The notes: generated from the letters alone by a model not told the origin. A stretch of DNA of 64,000 nucleotides from Streptomyces barkulensis (GCF_002843305.1 NZ_PGSG01000006.1:62001-126000); one strand, 5' to 3'. Shown: positions 48,797 to 58,326, counted from the stretch's first letter. Translations and numbers: made by a program.

Positions 48797-49138
48797 TCAC
48801 GCCACGTGGGCGGGCCCCTGCCCGTCGTTCACCAGCGGCTTCCCGGCCGCCTCCCAGGCCAGCATGCCGCCGTCGACGTTCACCGCGTCGATGCCCTGCC
48901 CCAGCAGGTACCGCGTGACCTGCGCCGACCGGCCGCCGACCCGGCAGACCACGTACACCCGCCGATCCGCGGCCTTCTCGGTCACCTCGCCGAACCGCTC
49001 CACGAACTCGCTCATCGGCACGTGCAGGGCCGCCTCGGCGTGCCCGGCCGCCCACTCGTCGTCCTCCCGGACGTCCAGCAGCAGGCCCTCCGACGGCACC
49101 GCCGTGGCCTCCACCGAAGGAATCCGGCCGTACTGCAT
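48797..49138 (-). CDS. Single-domain rhodanese (sulfurtransferase)
   Basis: Encodes 113 aa. LLLDVREDDEWAAGHAEAALHVP is the CH2A-like signature and VVCRVGGRSAQVTRYL holds the catalytic Cys in a six-residue loop followed by an Arg/Ser-rich helix. Single-domain rhodaneses transfer sulfur from persulfide to thiol or cyanide acceptors in the cytosol. It stands alone and converges on paaE. Start ATG at 49138. Confidence 0.9.
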   Translation of the reverse strand: MQYGRIPSVEATAVPSEGLLLDVREDDEWAAGHAEAALHVPMSEFVERFGEVTEKAADRRVYVVCRVGGRSAQVTRYLLGQGIDAVNVDGGMLAWEAAGKPLVNDGQGPAHVA

Positions 49139-49243
49139 CAGGTCACGCCCCTCTCACCCGGCCCCGGTCCTCCGGCGCCGTCTCGCACACTCGCACACTC
49201 GCACGCTCCGGCCGGACGCCCCGCCCGGCCACCGGCCGGGAAC

Positions 49244-50176
49244 CTAACCCGTCGGCCCCGGCCGCTCCGCCTGGTGGCCGGTCCACCCCGCCTGCCCCAT
49301 CCGGCCGTTCAGCTCGGCCAGACGCGCCTCCTTCTCGGCGATCCGCTCGCGCAGCCGCCCGGCGATCTCCTCCAGCAGGCCGTCCGGATCGTCGGGCGCG
49401 AGCCTGAGCATGGAGCCGATCGCGCCCTCCTCCAGTTCCGCCACGGCCGCGGCCAGCGTCTCCTTGCGCCGCGCCAGCCACTCCAGGCGCGCGTACAGCT
49501 CCTCGCCGCGGGCGGCCGCCCGCTCCGCTACGGTCGGCGGCCCCGCGGTCCACTCCTCGGCCAGCGCGGCGAGCGTCTCCTCGTCACCGTCGGAGTACGC
49601 CTTGTTCACCCGGGTCATGAACTCCTCGCGCCGCCCGCGCTCCGCCTCGTCCTGCACCAGGTCCGGATGCGCGGAGCGCACCAGCTCCCGGTACAGACGC
49701 CTGGCCCGCTCGCTGGGCCGCACCCGCTCCGGAGGCCGCACCCGCTGCCCGGTGAGCATCGCGACGGCCTCCGGCGGCAGCCCGGCGGAGTCCATCCAGC
49801 CCTGGTACAGCTCCTCCACGGCCGGCATCGGCAGGAAGGACGCACGGGCCTCGCGCGCCCTGCGCACGTCCTCGGGGTCGCCGGTGCACGCGGCCAGCGC
49901 CTCGGCGATCAGGACGTCCAGTTCCTCGATCCGGCCGTACAGCGGGCCGAGCCGCTGCTCGTGCAGCCGGGAGAAGTTCTCCACCTCGACCCGGAAGGTC
50001 TCCACGGCGATCTCGTACTCGATCAGCGCCGTCTCGGCCGCGCGCACGGCCCGCTCCAGACGCTCGACGGCCTCCCCGTCGGCGCTCGGGGCGGCCTCCG
50101 GCGCGTCCTGCGGTTCGTGCGGCTCGTGCGGTTCGTGCCCGGCCTGCCGGGCTTCCTGCTGGGCTTCCGGATCCAC
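49244..50176 (-). CDS. J-domain-containing coiled-coil protein
   Basis: Encodes 310 aa from GTG 50176 (AGGAAG upstream; the open frame continues to 50332). Helices at about 35-125 are heptad-like (ERLERAVRAAETALIEYEIAVETFRVEVENFSRLHEQRL). At about 185-225, RRLYRELVRSAHPDLVQDEAERGRREEFMTRVNKAYSDGD is a J-domain helix II/III pair with the HPD tripeptide needed to activate DnaK. The C-terminal 90 residues are again coiled coil. DnaJ zinc fingers and substrate domains are absent, so it may target DnaK to a specific partner. The N-terminus has EPHEPHEPQD repeats. Confidence 0.75.
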   Translation of the reverse strand: MDPEAQQEARQAGHEPHEPHEPQDAPEAAPSADGEAVERLERAVRAAETALIEYEIAVETFRVEVENFSRLHEQRLGPLYGRIEELDVLIAEALAACTGDPEDVRRAREARASFLPMPAVEELYQGWMDSAGLPPEAVAMLTGQRVRPPERVRPSERARRLYRELVRSAHPDLVQDEAERGRREEFMTRVNKAYSDGDEETLAALAEEWTAGPPTVAERAAARGEELYARLEWLARRKETLAAAVAELEEGAIGSMLRLAPDDPDGLLEEIAGRLRERIAEKEARLAELNGRMGQAGWTGHQAERPGPTG

Positions 50177-50420
50177 GGGCTTCCTCGCGACGGCGTTCCA
50201 CTGCGCCCCGGCCCTGACCGTGACCCTGACCGGGATTCGCGCCGCGGCCACCGGGAAGGTCCCCGGCCGGACGGCGGCACCACCCGGCCAGCCTACGGCT
50301 CCCCCTGCCCGGGCCCCACATCCCGCCCTCACAACCCGCCTGCACTCCCGCCTCCGCGCAGGCTCCCGCAGGCCCCCGCGGGCCCCCGCGGCCCCTCAAG
50401 CGCGGCCCCGCGTCCCGTCC

Positions 50421-51854
50421 TCACACCTCCCGCTCGGCCGGCAGCCGCCCGGCGCGCACCGCGGCCGCCAGCTCCGCGTGGTCCCTCTCGGTACGGTCGG
50501 CGTAGGCGACCGCGAAGGCGGCCACCGCCTCGTCCAGTTCCTCCGACTTGCCGCAGTACCCCGCCAGCAGCAGCGGATCGGCGCTGTGGGAGTGCGCACG
50601 GGCCAGCAGGGCCCCGGTCATCCGCGCGTAGTCGTCGATCTCGTCGGCGCCCAGCGCCGCGGGGTCCACGCTGCCCTTGCGGTTGCGGAACTGCCTCACC
50701 TGGTACGGCCGCCCCTCCACCGTCGTCCACCCCAGCAGCGTGTCGGAGACCACCTGCATGCGCTGCTGCCCCAGCACCACCCGGCGCCCCTCGTGTCCCT
50801 CGTGCCCCGCACCCGACTCCGGCCCCGGCTCCGCCTCCGGCCCGGTGATGCCCGTCAGGGCCGTGTACGGCCGCAGCACCGACGGCCGCGCCTCCTTCAC
50901 CTGGAGCACCAGCGGCTTGCCCCGGTGGTCCAGGAGCAGCACCACGTACGAGCGCGTGCCCACGCTGCCGGTGCCCACGACCCGGAACGCCACGTCGTGG
51001 ATCGCGTACCGCGCCAGCAGCGGCAGCCGGTCCTCGGGCAGCGTTCCCAGGTACTCCTCCAGCGAGGCGGCCACGGCCGCCGCCTCCTCGTCCGACGCCC
51101 TGCGCAGCACCGGCGGGGCGTCCACGAAGACCCGGCCGCCGTCGCCGGTCTCCCGGGTGGACTTGGCGGCGAAGCGCGCACTGGTGTTGCGCCGGGCCTT
51201 CTCCGAGACCCGCCGGAGGGTGCCCAGCAGGTCGTGGGCGTCGGCGTGCGAGACGAGTTCCTCGTCGGCGACGGCGTTCCAGGCGTCGGCCGCCGGCATC
51301 CTCGCCAGCAGCCGCAGGGTGTGCCGGTAGGCGCCGGCCGCGTCGCAGGCCGCCGTCCGGCACACGTCCTCGTCCGCACCCGCCTCCCGCCCGGCCAGCA
51401 CCAGGGAGGCGGCCAGCCGCTTGAGGTCCCACTCCCAGGGGCCGCGCACGGTCTCGTCGAAGTCGTTCAGGTCGATGGTCAGTCCGCCGCGGGCGTCGCC
51501 GTAGAGGCCGAAGTTCGCGGCGTGCGCGTCACCGCAGATCTGCGCGCCGACACCGGTGGCGGGTGTGCCGTGCGCCAGGTCGTACGCCATCAGCCCGGCG
51601 GAGCCGCGCAGGAACGCGAAGGGGGAGGCGACCATCCGGCCGACCCGGATCGGCACCAGTTCCCCGATCCGGCCCCGGTTGGACTCCTCCACGGCCGTCA
51701 CCGCGTCCGGCCGCCCCGGAGCCTCGAAGAACCCGGCGTGCGCCCGCCTGGGCACCGCCTCCCGCAGCGCCCTGCCCTCCCGCTTCGGTGCCCGCGGGCT
51801 CCTCCGGTCCGCGAAGCCCGGCACATACGGCAGCCGCTCGTCCACGGCCCCCAC
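50421..51854 (-). CDS. DUF2252-family protein (kinase-like fold)
   Basis: Encodes 477 aa. ICGDAHAANFGLYGDARGGLTIDLNDFDET resembles the catalytic loop and metal-binding Asp of APH-type kinases, the characteristic DUF2252 core, and FAFLRGSAGLMAYDL precedes it. YVVLLLDHRGKPLVLQVKEA and RVVLGQQRMQ are further family segments. The biochemical activity is unknown; the fold suggests phosphotransfer. Start ATG 51854. A charged Gly/Glu/His insert (GPESGAGHEGHEG) is unique to this copy. Confidence 0.85.
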   Translation of the reverse strand: MGAVDERLPYVPGFADRRSPRAPKREGRALREAVPRRAHAGFFEAPGRPDAVTAVEESNRGRIGELVPIRVGRMVASPFAFLRGSAGLMAYDLAHGTPATGVGAQICGDAHAANFGLYGDARGGLTIDLNDFDETVRGPWEWDLKRLAASLVLAGREAGADEDVCRTAACDAAGAYRHTLRLLARMPAADAWNAVADEELVSHADAHDLLGTLRRVSEKARRNTSARFAAKSTRETGDGGRVFVDAPPVLRRASDEEAAAVAASLEEYLGTLPEDRLPLLARYAIHDVAFRVVGTGSVGTRSYVVLLLDHRGKPLVLQVKEARPSVLRPYTALTGITGPEAEPGPESGAGHEGHEGRRVVLGQQRMQVVSDTLLGWTTVEGRPYQVRQFRNRKGSVDPAALGADEIDDYARMTGALLARAHSHSADPLLLAGYCGKSEELDEAVAAFAVAYADRTERDHAELAAAVRAGRLPAEREV

Positions 51855-52026
51855 CCCCTGCTCCTTACCAGCGGTCGGCGGCGGGCCAGCGCACCGACCG
51901 GGGCGGACCCGCGCCGACCGCGACGATCAGCGGACTCGAAGGTACCCCTCGGCCCGGCGCCGGGCAGCCCCGGACCGCCCCGGAACCGCGACCGGTCCGG
52001 AACCGCGACCGCCCGGAAAACGAAGC

Positions 52027-52064
52027 GAGCCTCTCACGGTGACTTTCGTCACCGTGAGAGGCTC
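52027..52064 (-). terminator. Intrinsic terminator of the leucine tRNA gene
   Basis: A perfect 17-bp inverted repeat (52027-52043 with 52048-52064) around TTTC, starting 9 nt after the tRNA 3' end. On the minus strand it is followed by CGCTTCGTTTTCC, a short T-run. One of the clearest terminators in the window. Confidence 0.9.
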
Positions 52065-52073
52065 GTCTCTCTG

Positions 52074-52157
52074 TGCGCGAGGGGGGAGTTGAACCCCCAC
52101 GCCCTTTCGGGCACTGGAACCTGAATCCAGCGCGTCTGCCTATTCCGCCACCCGCGC
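52074..52157 (-). tRNA. tRNA-Leu (anticodon CAG)
   Basis: 84 nt. The acceptor stem is GCGCGGG with CTCGCGC (one G-T pair) and discriminator A at 52074. The anticodon loop reads TTCAGGT giving CAG, decoding CUG, the commonest Leu codon at this GC. The variable arm is long (TGCCCGAAAGGGCG), as in leucine tRNAs, and the T-loop is GTTCAACTC. The 3' CCA is not encoded. No integration remnants are seen on its 3' side. Confidence 0.95.
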
Positions 52158-52480
52158 ATGGGTGTTGCCGCTCTGATTCTCCCACACCCTCCGGACTGCT
52201 CTCGTCCGGTCCGGCGGGATCGCCTGGCGACACACAGAACATTAGCACGCTGTCCGGGGTGGTCTCACACCCATATCGACCGCCCACGGTTTGGGACACT
52301 GGTCCCGTGCCACCTCTACGATCCGTGTGAGGGTTGACACCCGCGCGCCGGGCCCCGGTGGGGAACCAGCCGTTCACCCCGCGCGTGGATACGATCAGTA
52401 AGCAGTATCGGAAGGCAACGCGTCGTGCGCGACCGCGACCGGCGCACTGAAGCCGTGGGCATCGGGGAAGGAGGTGCACC
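52158..52480. promoter_or_regulatory. Divergent tRNA-Leu / fhaA control region (323 bp)
   Basis: No gene. For fhaA, a consensus TTGACA lies at about 52334-52339 but lacks a good -10; TACGAT within GTGGATACGATCAG (about 52387-52399) is a second possible -10. On the minus strand GCTAATGTT (about 52240) could be the tRNA -10. AAGGAGGTG directly before GTG 52481 is a near-perfect ribosome site. Confidence 0.4.
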
Positions 52481-53305
52481 GTGGGAGTTCTGAAGCGCTT
52501 CGAGCAGCGTCTCGAGGGTCTCGTCAACGGCACCTTCGCCAAGGTGTTCAAATCCGAGGTGCAGCCCGTCGAGATCGCGGGCGCCCTCCAGCGCGAGTGC
52601 GACAACAACGCCACCATCTGGAACCGGGAGCGGACGGTCGTCCCCAACGACTTCGTCGTCCAGCTCAGCGCACCGGACTTCGAGCGCCTCAGCCCCTACT
52701 CCGGGCAGCTCGGCGACGAGCTGGCCGGCATGGTGCGCGAGTACGCCAAGCAGCAGCGCTACACGTTCATGGGCTCGGTCAAGGTCGGCCTGGAGCGGGC
52801 CGACGACCTCGACACCGGCCTGTACCGGGTGCGCAGCCGCACCCTCGCCTCCAGCACCTCCCAGCACCAGTCCCCGCACGGCGCGCCGCCTCCCGCACAC
52901 GCCCCCGGAGCCCCCGGAGCCCCCGGCGGCTACGGGTACCCGCCACAGCGCCCGGCCGGTCCGCCTCCCATGCCCGCCGGACCGCCCCCCGGGCACGCCC
53001 CCGGCGCTCCGGTGCCGCCCGGCCGGACCCGCCGCTGGATCGAGATCAACGGCACCCGCCACCAGATCTCCCGCCCCACCCTGGTGCTGGGCCGCTCCAC
53101 CGAGACCGACGTGCGGATCGACGATCCCGGTGTCTCGCGGCGCCACTGCGAGATCAGGGCCGGAAATCCGGCGACGGTCCAGGATCTGGGCTCCACCAAC
53201 GGCATCGTGGTGGACGGACAGCACACCACGCACGCTACGCTCCGCGACGGCTCACGCATCGTCGTGGGCAGCACCACGATCATTTACCGGCAAGCCGAAG
53301 GGTGA
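52481..53305 (+). CDS. fhaA: FHA-domain protein FhaA (DUF3662 + FHA)
   Basis: Encodes 274 aa from GTG 52481. Residues 1-120 are the DUF3662 domain (MGVLKRFEQRLEGLVNGTFAKVFKSEVQPVEIAGAL is its start pattern). A Pro/Gly-rich linker follows, then an FHA domain (about 190-270) with LGRSTETDVRIDDPGVSRRHCEI and DLGSTNGIVVDG, which binds phosphothreonine. In mycobacteria FhaA is a PknB substrate that binds phosphorylated MviN and tunes peptidoglycan precursor flipping. First gene of the fhaA-fhaB-pstP-rodA-pbpA-pknB cluster. Confidence 0.93.
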   Translation: MGVLKRFEQRLEGLVNGTFAKVFKSEVQPVEIAGALQRECDNNATIWNRERTVVPNDFVVQLSAPDFERLSPYSGQLGDELAGMVREYAKQQRYTFMGSVKVGLERADDLDTGLYRVRSRTLASSTSQHQSPHGAPPPAHAPGAPGAPGGYGYPPQRPAGPPPMPAGPPPGHAPGAPVPPGRTRRWIEINGTRHQISRPTLVLGRSTETDVRIDDPGVSRRHCEIRAGNPATVQDLGSTNGIVVDGQHTTHATLRDGSRIVVGSTTIIYRQAEG

Positions 53306-53315
53306 AGCGGGGGCA

Positions 53316-53816
53316 ATGTCAGAGCTGACCCTGACGGTCATGCGGTTGGGTTTTCTCGCCGTACTGTGGCTGTTCGTCATCGTGACCGTGCAGGTCATCA
53401 GGAGCGACCTCTTCGGCACCCGCGTGACCCAGCGCACGGCCCGCCGCGCCGAGGCCCAGCGCCCTCCCCAGCCGCGCCAGGCCCCGCAGCAGGCGGCCCG
53501 CGGCGGGCGGCAGCGCCGCGGCGCCCCGACCAAGCTGGTGGTCACCGAGGGGTCGCTCACCGGCACCACCGTGGCCCTCCAGGGCCAGACCATCACGCTC
53601 GGCCGGGCCCACGACTCGACGATCGTGCTGGACGACGACTACGCCTCCAGCCGCCACGCCAGGATCTACCCGGACCGCGACGGCCAGTGGATCGTCGAGG
53701 ACCTGGGCTCCACCAACGGCACGTACCTGGACCGGACCCGGCTCACCACACCGACACCGATCCCGCCCGGTGCGCCGATCCGCATCGGCAAGACGGTCAT
53801 CGAGCTGCGGAAGTAG
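53316..53816 (+). CDS. fhaB: FHA-domain membrane protein FhaB (FipA)
   Basis: Encodes 166 aa from ATG 53316, 10 nt after fhaA. One membrane helix (about 8-28) is followed by a basic Gln/Arg linker and an FHA domain (about 75-166: TLGRAHDSTIVLDDDYASSRHARI, DLGSTNGTYLD). Its mycobacterial counterpart FipA is phosphorylated by PknA/PknB and binds FtsZ and FtsQ under stress. The Arg and Ser that contact phosphothreonine are present. Confidence 0.93.
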   Translation: MSELTLTVMRLGFLAVLWLFVIVTVQVIRSDLFGTRVTQRTARRAEAQRPPQPRQAPQQAARGGRQRRGAPTKLVVTEGSLTGTTVALQGQTITLGRAHDSTIVLDDDYASSRHARIYPDRDGQWIVEDLGSTNGTYLDRTRLTTPTPIPPGAPIRIGKTVIELRK

Positions 53817-53850
53817 TGAACGCGACCATGACGACCGGAGGGTGGGCACC

Positions 53851-55443
53851 GTGCGGATGTACCCGGAGCCGACGGGCGAGGTGCGCATGAGTCTGTCACT
53901 GCGCTTCGCCGCCGGATCGCACAGAGGCATGATCCGCGAGGGCAACGAGGACTCCGGCTACGCCGGTCCCCGGCTGCTCGCGATCGCCGACGGGATGGGC
54001 GGCCAGGCCGCCGGCGAGGTCGCCAGCTCGGAGGTGATCTCGATCCTCGTGCAGCTGGACGACGACGTCCCCGGCTCCGACCTGCTCACCTCGCTGGGAA
54101 CGGCGGTGCAGCGCGCCAACGAGCAGCTGCGCGTCATGGTCGAGGAGGACCCGCAGCTGGAGGGCATGGGCACCACGCTCACCGCCCTGCTGTGGACGGG
54201 CCGGCGGCTCGGCCTGGTGCACGTCGGCGACTCCCGCGCGTATCTGCTGCGCGACGGCCGGCTCACCCAGATCACCCAGGACCACACCTGGGTCCAGCGC
54301 CTGGTGGACGAGGGCCGGATCACCGAGGAGGAGGCCACCACCCACCCGCAGCGCTCCCTGCTGATGCGCGCGCTGGGCAGCGGCGACCACGTGGAGCCGG
54401 ACCTGTCCATCCGCGAGGTGCGGGCCGGGGACCGCTATCTGCTGTGCTCCGACGGCCTGTCCGGCGTCGTCAGCCACCAGACGATGGAGGAGACCCTCGC
54501 CGCCCACCAGGAGCCGCACGAGACCGTGCAGGAGCTGATCCAGCTCGCCCTGCGCGGCGGCGGTCCCGACAACATCACCTGCATCGTCGCGGACGTCCTG
54601 GACGTCGGCGACGACACCCTCGCCGGCCGGCTCAACGACACCCCGGTCATCGTCGGCGCCGTCGCCGAGAACCAGCAGCAGCTCGGCGACCCCGGCGCCC
54701 TCCGGACCCCCGCCGCCCGCGCCGCCGAACTCGGCCGCGGCGGAGTGCCCCAGCAGCAGTCGGCCGAAGGCCCGCAGGGAAGCTTCGGCCCGCCCGGCAG
54801 CGGTGGCACCACCCCGCCCGCCGGAGCGTTCGGCGCCTACGCCGAGGGCGACTTCGCCAAGCCGCGCAAGCGGTTCAGGTGGCTGAAGCGGATCTTCCTC
54901 GCCCTGCTCGTCCTCGGCCTGCTCGGCGGCGGCCTGTACGGCGCCCACAGATGGACCCAGACCCAGTTCTACGTCGGGGCCGACGGCGACCGCGTCGCGA
55001 TCTACCGCGGCATCAGCCAGAAGCTGGCCTGGATCCAGCTCAGCGAGGTCGAGCGGAGTTCGCCGGTCGAACTCAAGTACCTTCCGACCTACCAGCGCAA
55101 CGAGGTCGAGGCCGGAATCTCCATGGACAGCCTCACCCAGGCGGAGAACCGGCTGGAGAAGCTGGCGGAGCAGGCCGAGGTCTGCGAGATCGTCGCCGCC
55201 CAGCGCAGGGCGAAGGAGCGCGCGGAGGCGGAGGCCGGGAAGGCCGACGAGAGCGGCTCCGCCCGCGAGGGCGCCGGGGCCGGCGAGCGCTCCGAGCCGT
55301 CCGCCTCCCCCGACCCGGCCGCGTCCTCTCCCGACTCCCTCAACTCCGCCGCCACCGCCAGCGTCAAGAGCCCGACCGCTCCCACTCCCGGCCCCACCCT
55401 CCCGGAGGAGCAGCAGAGGCTCGCCAAGCAGTGCACCACGTGA
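53851..55443 (+). CDS. pstP: PP2C-type Ser/Thr protein phosphatase PstP
   Basis: Encodes 530 aa. GTG 53851 has GGAGGG 8 nt upstream; ATG 53857 or 53887 are alternatives. The catalytic domain (about 12-250) has all PP2C metal motifs: GNEDSGYAG, IADGMGG, HVGDSRAYLL, CSDGLSGVV and GGGPDNITCIV. One membrane helix (about 350-370) separates it from an extracytoplasmic domain with an acidic/Ser-rich tail. It dephosphorylates PknB and its substrates, opposing the kinase in the same cluster. Confidence 0.95.
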   Translation: MRMYPEPTGEVRMSLSLRFAAGSHRGMIREGNEDSGYAGPRLLAIADGMGGQAAGEVASSEVISILVQLDDDVPGSDLLTSLGTAVQRANEQLRVMVEEDPQLEGMGTTLTALLWTGRRLGLVHVGDSRAYLLRDGRLTQITQDHTWVQRLVDEGRITEEEATTHPQRSLLMRALGSGDHVEPDLSIREVRAGDRYLLCSDGLSGVVSHQTMEETLAAHQEPHETVQELIQLALRGGGPDNITCIVADVLDVGDDTLAGRLNDTPVIVGAVAENQQQLGDPGALRTPAARAAELGRGGVPQQQSAEGPQGSFGPPGSGGTTPPAGAFGAYAEGDFAKPRKRFRWLKRIFLALLVLGLLGGGLYGAHRWTQTQFYVGADGDRVAIYRGISQKLAWIQLSEVERSSPVELKYLPTYQRNEVEAGISMDSLTQAENRLEKLAEQAEVCEIVAAQRRAKERAEAEAGKADESGSAREGAGAGERSEPSASPDPAASSPDSLNSAATASVKSPTAPTPGPTLPEEQQRLAKQCTT

Positions 55444-55459
55444 TAGGGGGCCGCACGCC

Positions 55460-56872
55460 ATGAGCACCAGTCAAGCCACCGGGACCACCGGCAGCAACAC
55501 GACGATCTCCCCCGGAGGCCTGCCCAGCCGCCGCAACACCGAGCTGGCGATGCTCGTCTTCGCCGTGCTGATCCCGGTTTTCGCCTACGCCAACGTGGGC
55601 CTGGCCATCAACGGCGAGATGCCCGCGGGCATGCTCGGCTACGGCCTCGGCCTCGGTCTGATGGCCGGCGTGGCCCACCTCGTGGTGCGCAGATTCGCTC
55701 CGTACGCCGACCCGCTGATGCTGCCGATCGCCACGCTCCTCAACGGGCTGGGGCTGGTGCTGATCTGGCGGCTCGACCAGTCGGAGAGACTCGCCCTGCG
55801 CGGGGACGGGATCGCCGCGCCCAACCAGCTGATGTGGTCCGCGCTGGGGATAGCGCTCTTCCTCGGGGTGCTGGTCTTCCTCAAGGACCACCGCATTCTG
55901 CAGCGCTACACCTACATCTCCATGGTCGTCGCGCTGATCCTGCTGATCCTGCCGATGTTCTTCCCGGCGGTCTACGGCGCGAAGATCTGGATCACCATCG
56001 GCGGAATGTCCATCCAGCCCGGTGAGTTCGCCAAGATCATCATCGCGGTCTTCTTCGCCGGCTACCTGATGGTCAAGCGGGACGCCCTGGCACTGGCCAG
56101 CCGCCGTTTCCTGGGCCTGTACCTGCCGCGCGGCCGCGACCTGGGCCCGATTCTGGCGATCTGGGCCCTGAGCGTGCTCATCCTGGTCTTCGAGACCGAC
56201 CTGGGCACCTCGCTGCTCTTCTTCGGCCTCTTCGTGGTGATGCTCTACGTGGCCACCGAGCGCACCAGCTGGATCCTCTTCGGCCTCACCCTGGCCGTCG
56301 TCGGCGCGGTGGCCGTGGCCAGCTTCGAGCCCCATGTGCAGGGCCGTGTCCAGGACTGGCTCGACCCGTTCCACACCGTCCGCGAGACCGGCCAGGTCAA
56401 CCAGCCCGCGGCCGCCATGTGGGCCTTCGGCTCCGGAGGGATGCTCGGTGCCGGTCTGGGGCAGGGCCACTCGGACCTGATCGGCTTCGCCGCCAAGAGC
56501 GACTACATCTTCGCCACCGTCGGCGAGGAGCTGGGGCTGACCGGCGTCATGGCGATACTGCTGCTGTACGGCCTGCTGGTCGAGCGCGGCATCCGCACCG
56601 CCCTGGCCGCCCGCGACCCGTTCGGCAAGCTGCTGGCCGTCGGGCTGTCCTCGGCCTTCGCCATCCAGGTCTTCGTGGTGGCCGGCGGTGTGATGGCCCT
56701 GATCCCGCTGACCGGTATGACCATGCCCTTCCTCGCGCAGGGCGGTTCGTCCGTCATCTCCAACTGGGCACTGGTCGCGATCCTGCTGAAGATCAGCGAC
56801 ACCGCACGGCGACCCGCCCCCGCCCCCGCGCCCTCACCCGATGCCGAGATGACCCAGGTGGTCCGATCGTGA
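55460..56872 (+). CDS. rodA: SEDS-family peptidoglycan polymerase RodA/FtsW type
   Basis: Encodes 470 aa with about 12 membrane helices. SEDS landmarks include KIWITIGGMSIQPGEFAKI, LGTSLLFFGLFVVMLY and the large outside loop then DYIFATVGEELGL; the polymerase Asp is in the VFETDLGTS segment. Paired with the class B PBP gene it overlaps, it forms a glycan polymerase-transpeptidase unit. In streptomycetes this copy is used in sporulation and polar growth rather than vegetative survival (family knowledge). Cytosolic Pro/Ala tail. Confidence 0.92.
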   Translation: MSTSQATGTTGSNTTISPGGLPSRRNTELAMLVFAVLIPVFAYANVGLAINGEMPAGMLGYGLGLGLMAGVAHLVVRRFAPYADPLMLPIATLLNGLGLVLIWRLDQSERLALRGDGIAAPNQLMWSALGIALFLGVLVFLKDHRILQRYTYISMVVALILLILPMFFPAVYGAKIWITIGGMSIQPGEFAKIIIAVFFAGYLMVKRDALALASRRFLGLYLPRGRDLGPILAIWALSVLILVFETDLGTSLLFFGLFVVMLYVATERTSWILFGLTLAVVGAVAVASFEPHVQGRVQDWLDPFHTVRETGQVNQPAAAMWAFGSGGMLGAGLGQGHSDLIGFAAKSDYIFATVGEELGLTGVMAILLLYGLLVERGIRTALAARDPFGKLLAVGLSSAFAIQVFVVAGGVMALIPLTGMTMPFLAQGGSSVISNWALVAILLKISDTARRPAPAPAPSPDAEMTQVVRS

Positions 56873-58326
56873 ACAAGCCCCTGCGCCGTGTCGCCATCTT
56901 CTGCGGTCTGCTCATGGTCGCCCTGATGGTCCGCAGCAACTGGATCCAGTTCGCCCAGGGCGACGAGCTGAGGAACGACCCGAAGAACCGCCGTGTCGCC
57001 ATCGAGCGGTACGCCCAGCCGCGCGGCAACATCATCGTCGACGGCAAGGCCGTCACCGGCTCGAAGGCGACCGAGGGCACCGACTTCAAGTACAAGCGGA
57101 CGTACAAGAACGGCGAGATCTGGGCCCCGGTGACCGGCTACGCCTCCCAGGCCTTCGGTGCCACCCAGCTCGAGGCCATCTACGACGGCATCCTCACCGG
57201 CGACGACGACCGGCTGTTCTTCAACCAGACCATCGACATGTTCACCGGCGAGGACCAGAAGGGCGGCAACGTCGTCACGACGCTGGACGCCGACGTCCAG
57301 AAGGCCGGCTTCGAGACGATGGGCGACAAGAAGGGCGCGGCCGTCGCGATCAACCCCGAGACGGGCGCGATCCTGGGTCTGGTCAGCACCCCCTCCTACG
57401 ACCCGTCCTCCTTCGCGGGGAACTCCTCCAAGGACGCGGAGAAGTGGAACTCCCTGCTGAAGGACGAGGACGAGCCGATGCTCAACCGGGCGCTGCGGCA
57501 GACCTATCCGCCCGGCTCGACGTTCAAGGTCGTCACGGCCGCCGCGGCGCTGGAGAGCGGCATGTACGACATCGACGAGAAGACCGACACCCCGGACCCG
57601 TACCGGCTGCCGCAGAGCACCACCGACCTGGGCAACGACGGCAACCACCCCTGTGAGGACGCCTCGCTGCGGGTGGCCATGCAGTGGTCGTGCAACACCG
57701 TCTTCGCCAAGATCAGCGACGAGCTCGGCAACGAGAAGATGATCGAGTACTCCGAGCGGTTCGGCTTCAACCAGGAGCACTTCGTCCCGGTCCGCGCCGC
57801 CGAGTCCGTCTACCCCGAGGACAACCGGCCGCAGAACGCCATGGCCGGCATCGGCCAGGCGTCCAACCGCGCCACCCCGCTCCAGATGGCCATGGTGGCC
57901 GCCGCCGTCGCCAACGACGGCAAGATGATGGAGCCGTACATGATGGACCAGCTCATCGCCCCGGGCCTCAACGTCGTCGAGGAGCACAAGCCCAGGGAGA
58001 TGGGCGAGGTCGCCTCGGCGGAGAACGCCCAGAAGCTCCAGCAGATGATGGAGACGGTCGTCGAGAAGGGCACGGGAGTCCCCGCGCAGATCGACGGCGT
58101 CACGGTGGGCGGCAAGACCGGTACCGCGCAGCACGGTGAGAACAACGAGAAGAACCCGTACGCGTGGTTCATCTCGTACGCCAAGACCTCCGACGGCTCG
58201 ACCCCGATCGCCGTCGCGGTCGTCGTCGAGAGCGCCGATGTCCTCCGCGACGACATCGCGGGCAGCAAGCTGGCCGCCCCGGTGGCCAAGGCCATGATGG
58301 AGGCGGCTCTCGACGGCAGGAGGTGA
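56869..58326 (+). CDS. pbpA: Class B penicillin-binding protein PbpA (transpeptidase)
   Basis: Encodes 485 aa from GTG 56869, sharing GTGA with the rodA stop. One N-terminal membrane anchor (about 7-25), a dimerisation/pedestal region, then the transpeptidase with SxxK as STFK, SxN as SCN and KTG in GGKTGTAQ, all in order. It cross-links glycan strands made by the neighbouring SEDS protein. The mycobacterial homologue PBPA is phosphorylated by PknB, whose gene follows here. Confidence 0.94.
   Translation: MNKPLRRVAIFCGLLMVALMVRSNWIQFAQGDELRNDPKNRRVAIERYAQPRGNIIVDGKAVTGSKATEGTDFKYKRTYKNGEIWAPVTGYASQAFGATQLEAIYDGILTGDDDRLFFNQTIDMFTGEDQKGGNVVTTLDADVQKAGFETMGDKKGAAVAINPETGAILGLVSTPSYDPSSFAGNSSKDAEKWNSLLKDEDEPMLNRALRQTYPPGSTFKVVTAAAALESGMYDIDEKTDTPDPYRLPQSTTDLGNDGNHPCEDASLRVAMQWSCNTVFAKISDELGNEKMIEYSERFGFNQEHFVPVRAAESVYPEDNRPQNAMAGIGQASNRATPLQMAMVAAAVANDGKMMEPYMMDQLIAPGLNVVEEHKPREMGEVASAENAQKLQQMMETVVEKGTGVPAQIDGVTVGGKTGTAQHGENNEKNPYAWFISYAKTSDGSTPIAVAVVVESADVLRDDIAGSKLAAPVAKAMMEAALDGRR

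Noticed and set aside
52074..52157. tRNA-Leu as attachment site for the accessory element at 1-5 kb
   Set aside because: The element is 47 kb away, its recombinase is of resolvase type rather than a tRNA-targeting tyrosine integrase, and no partial tRNA copy is seen.
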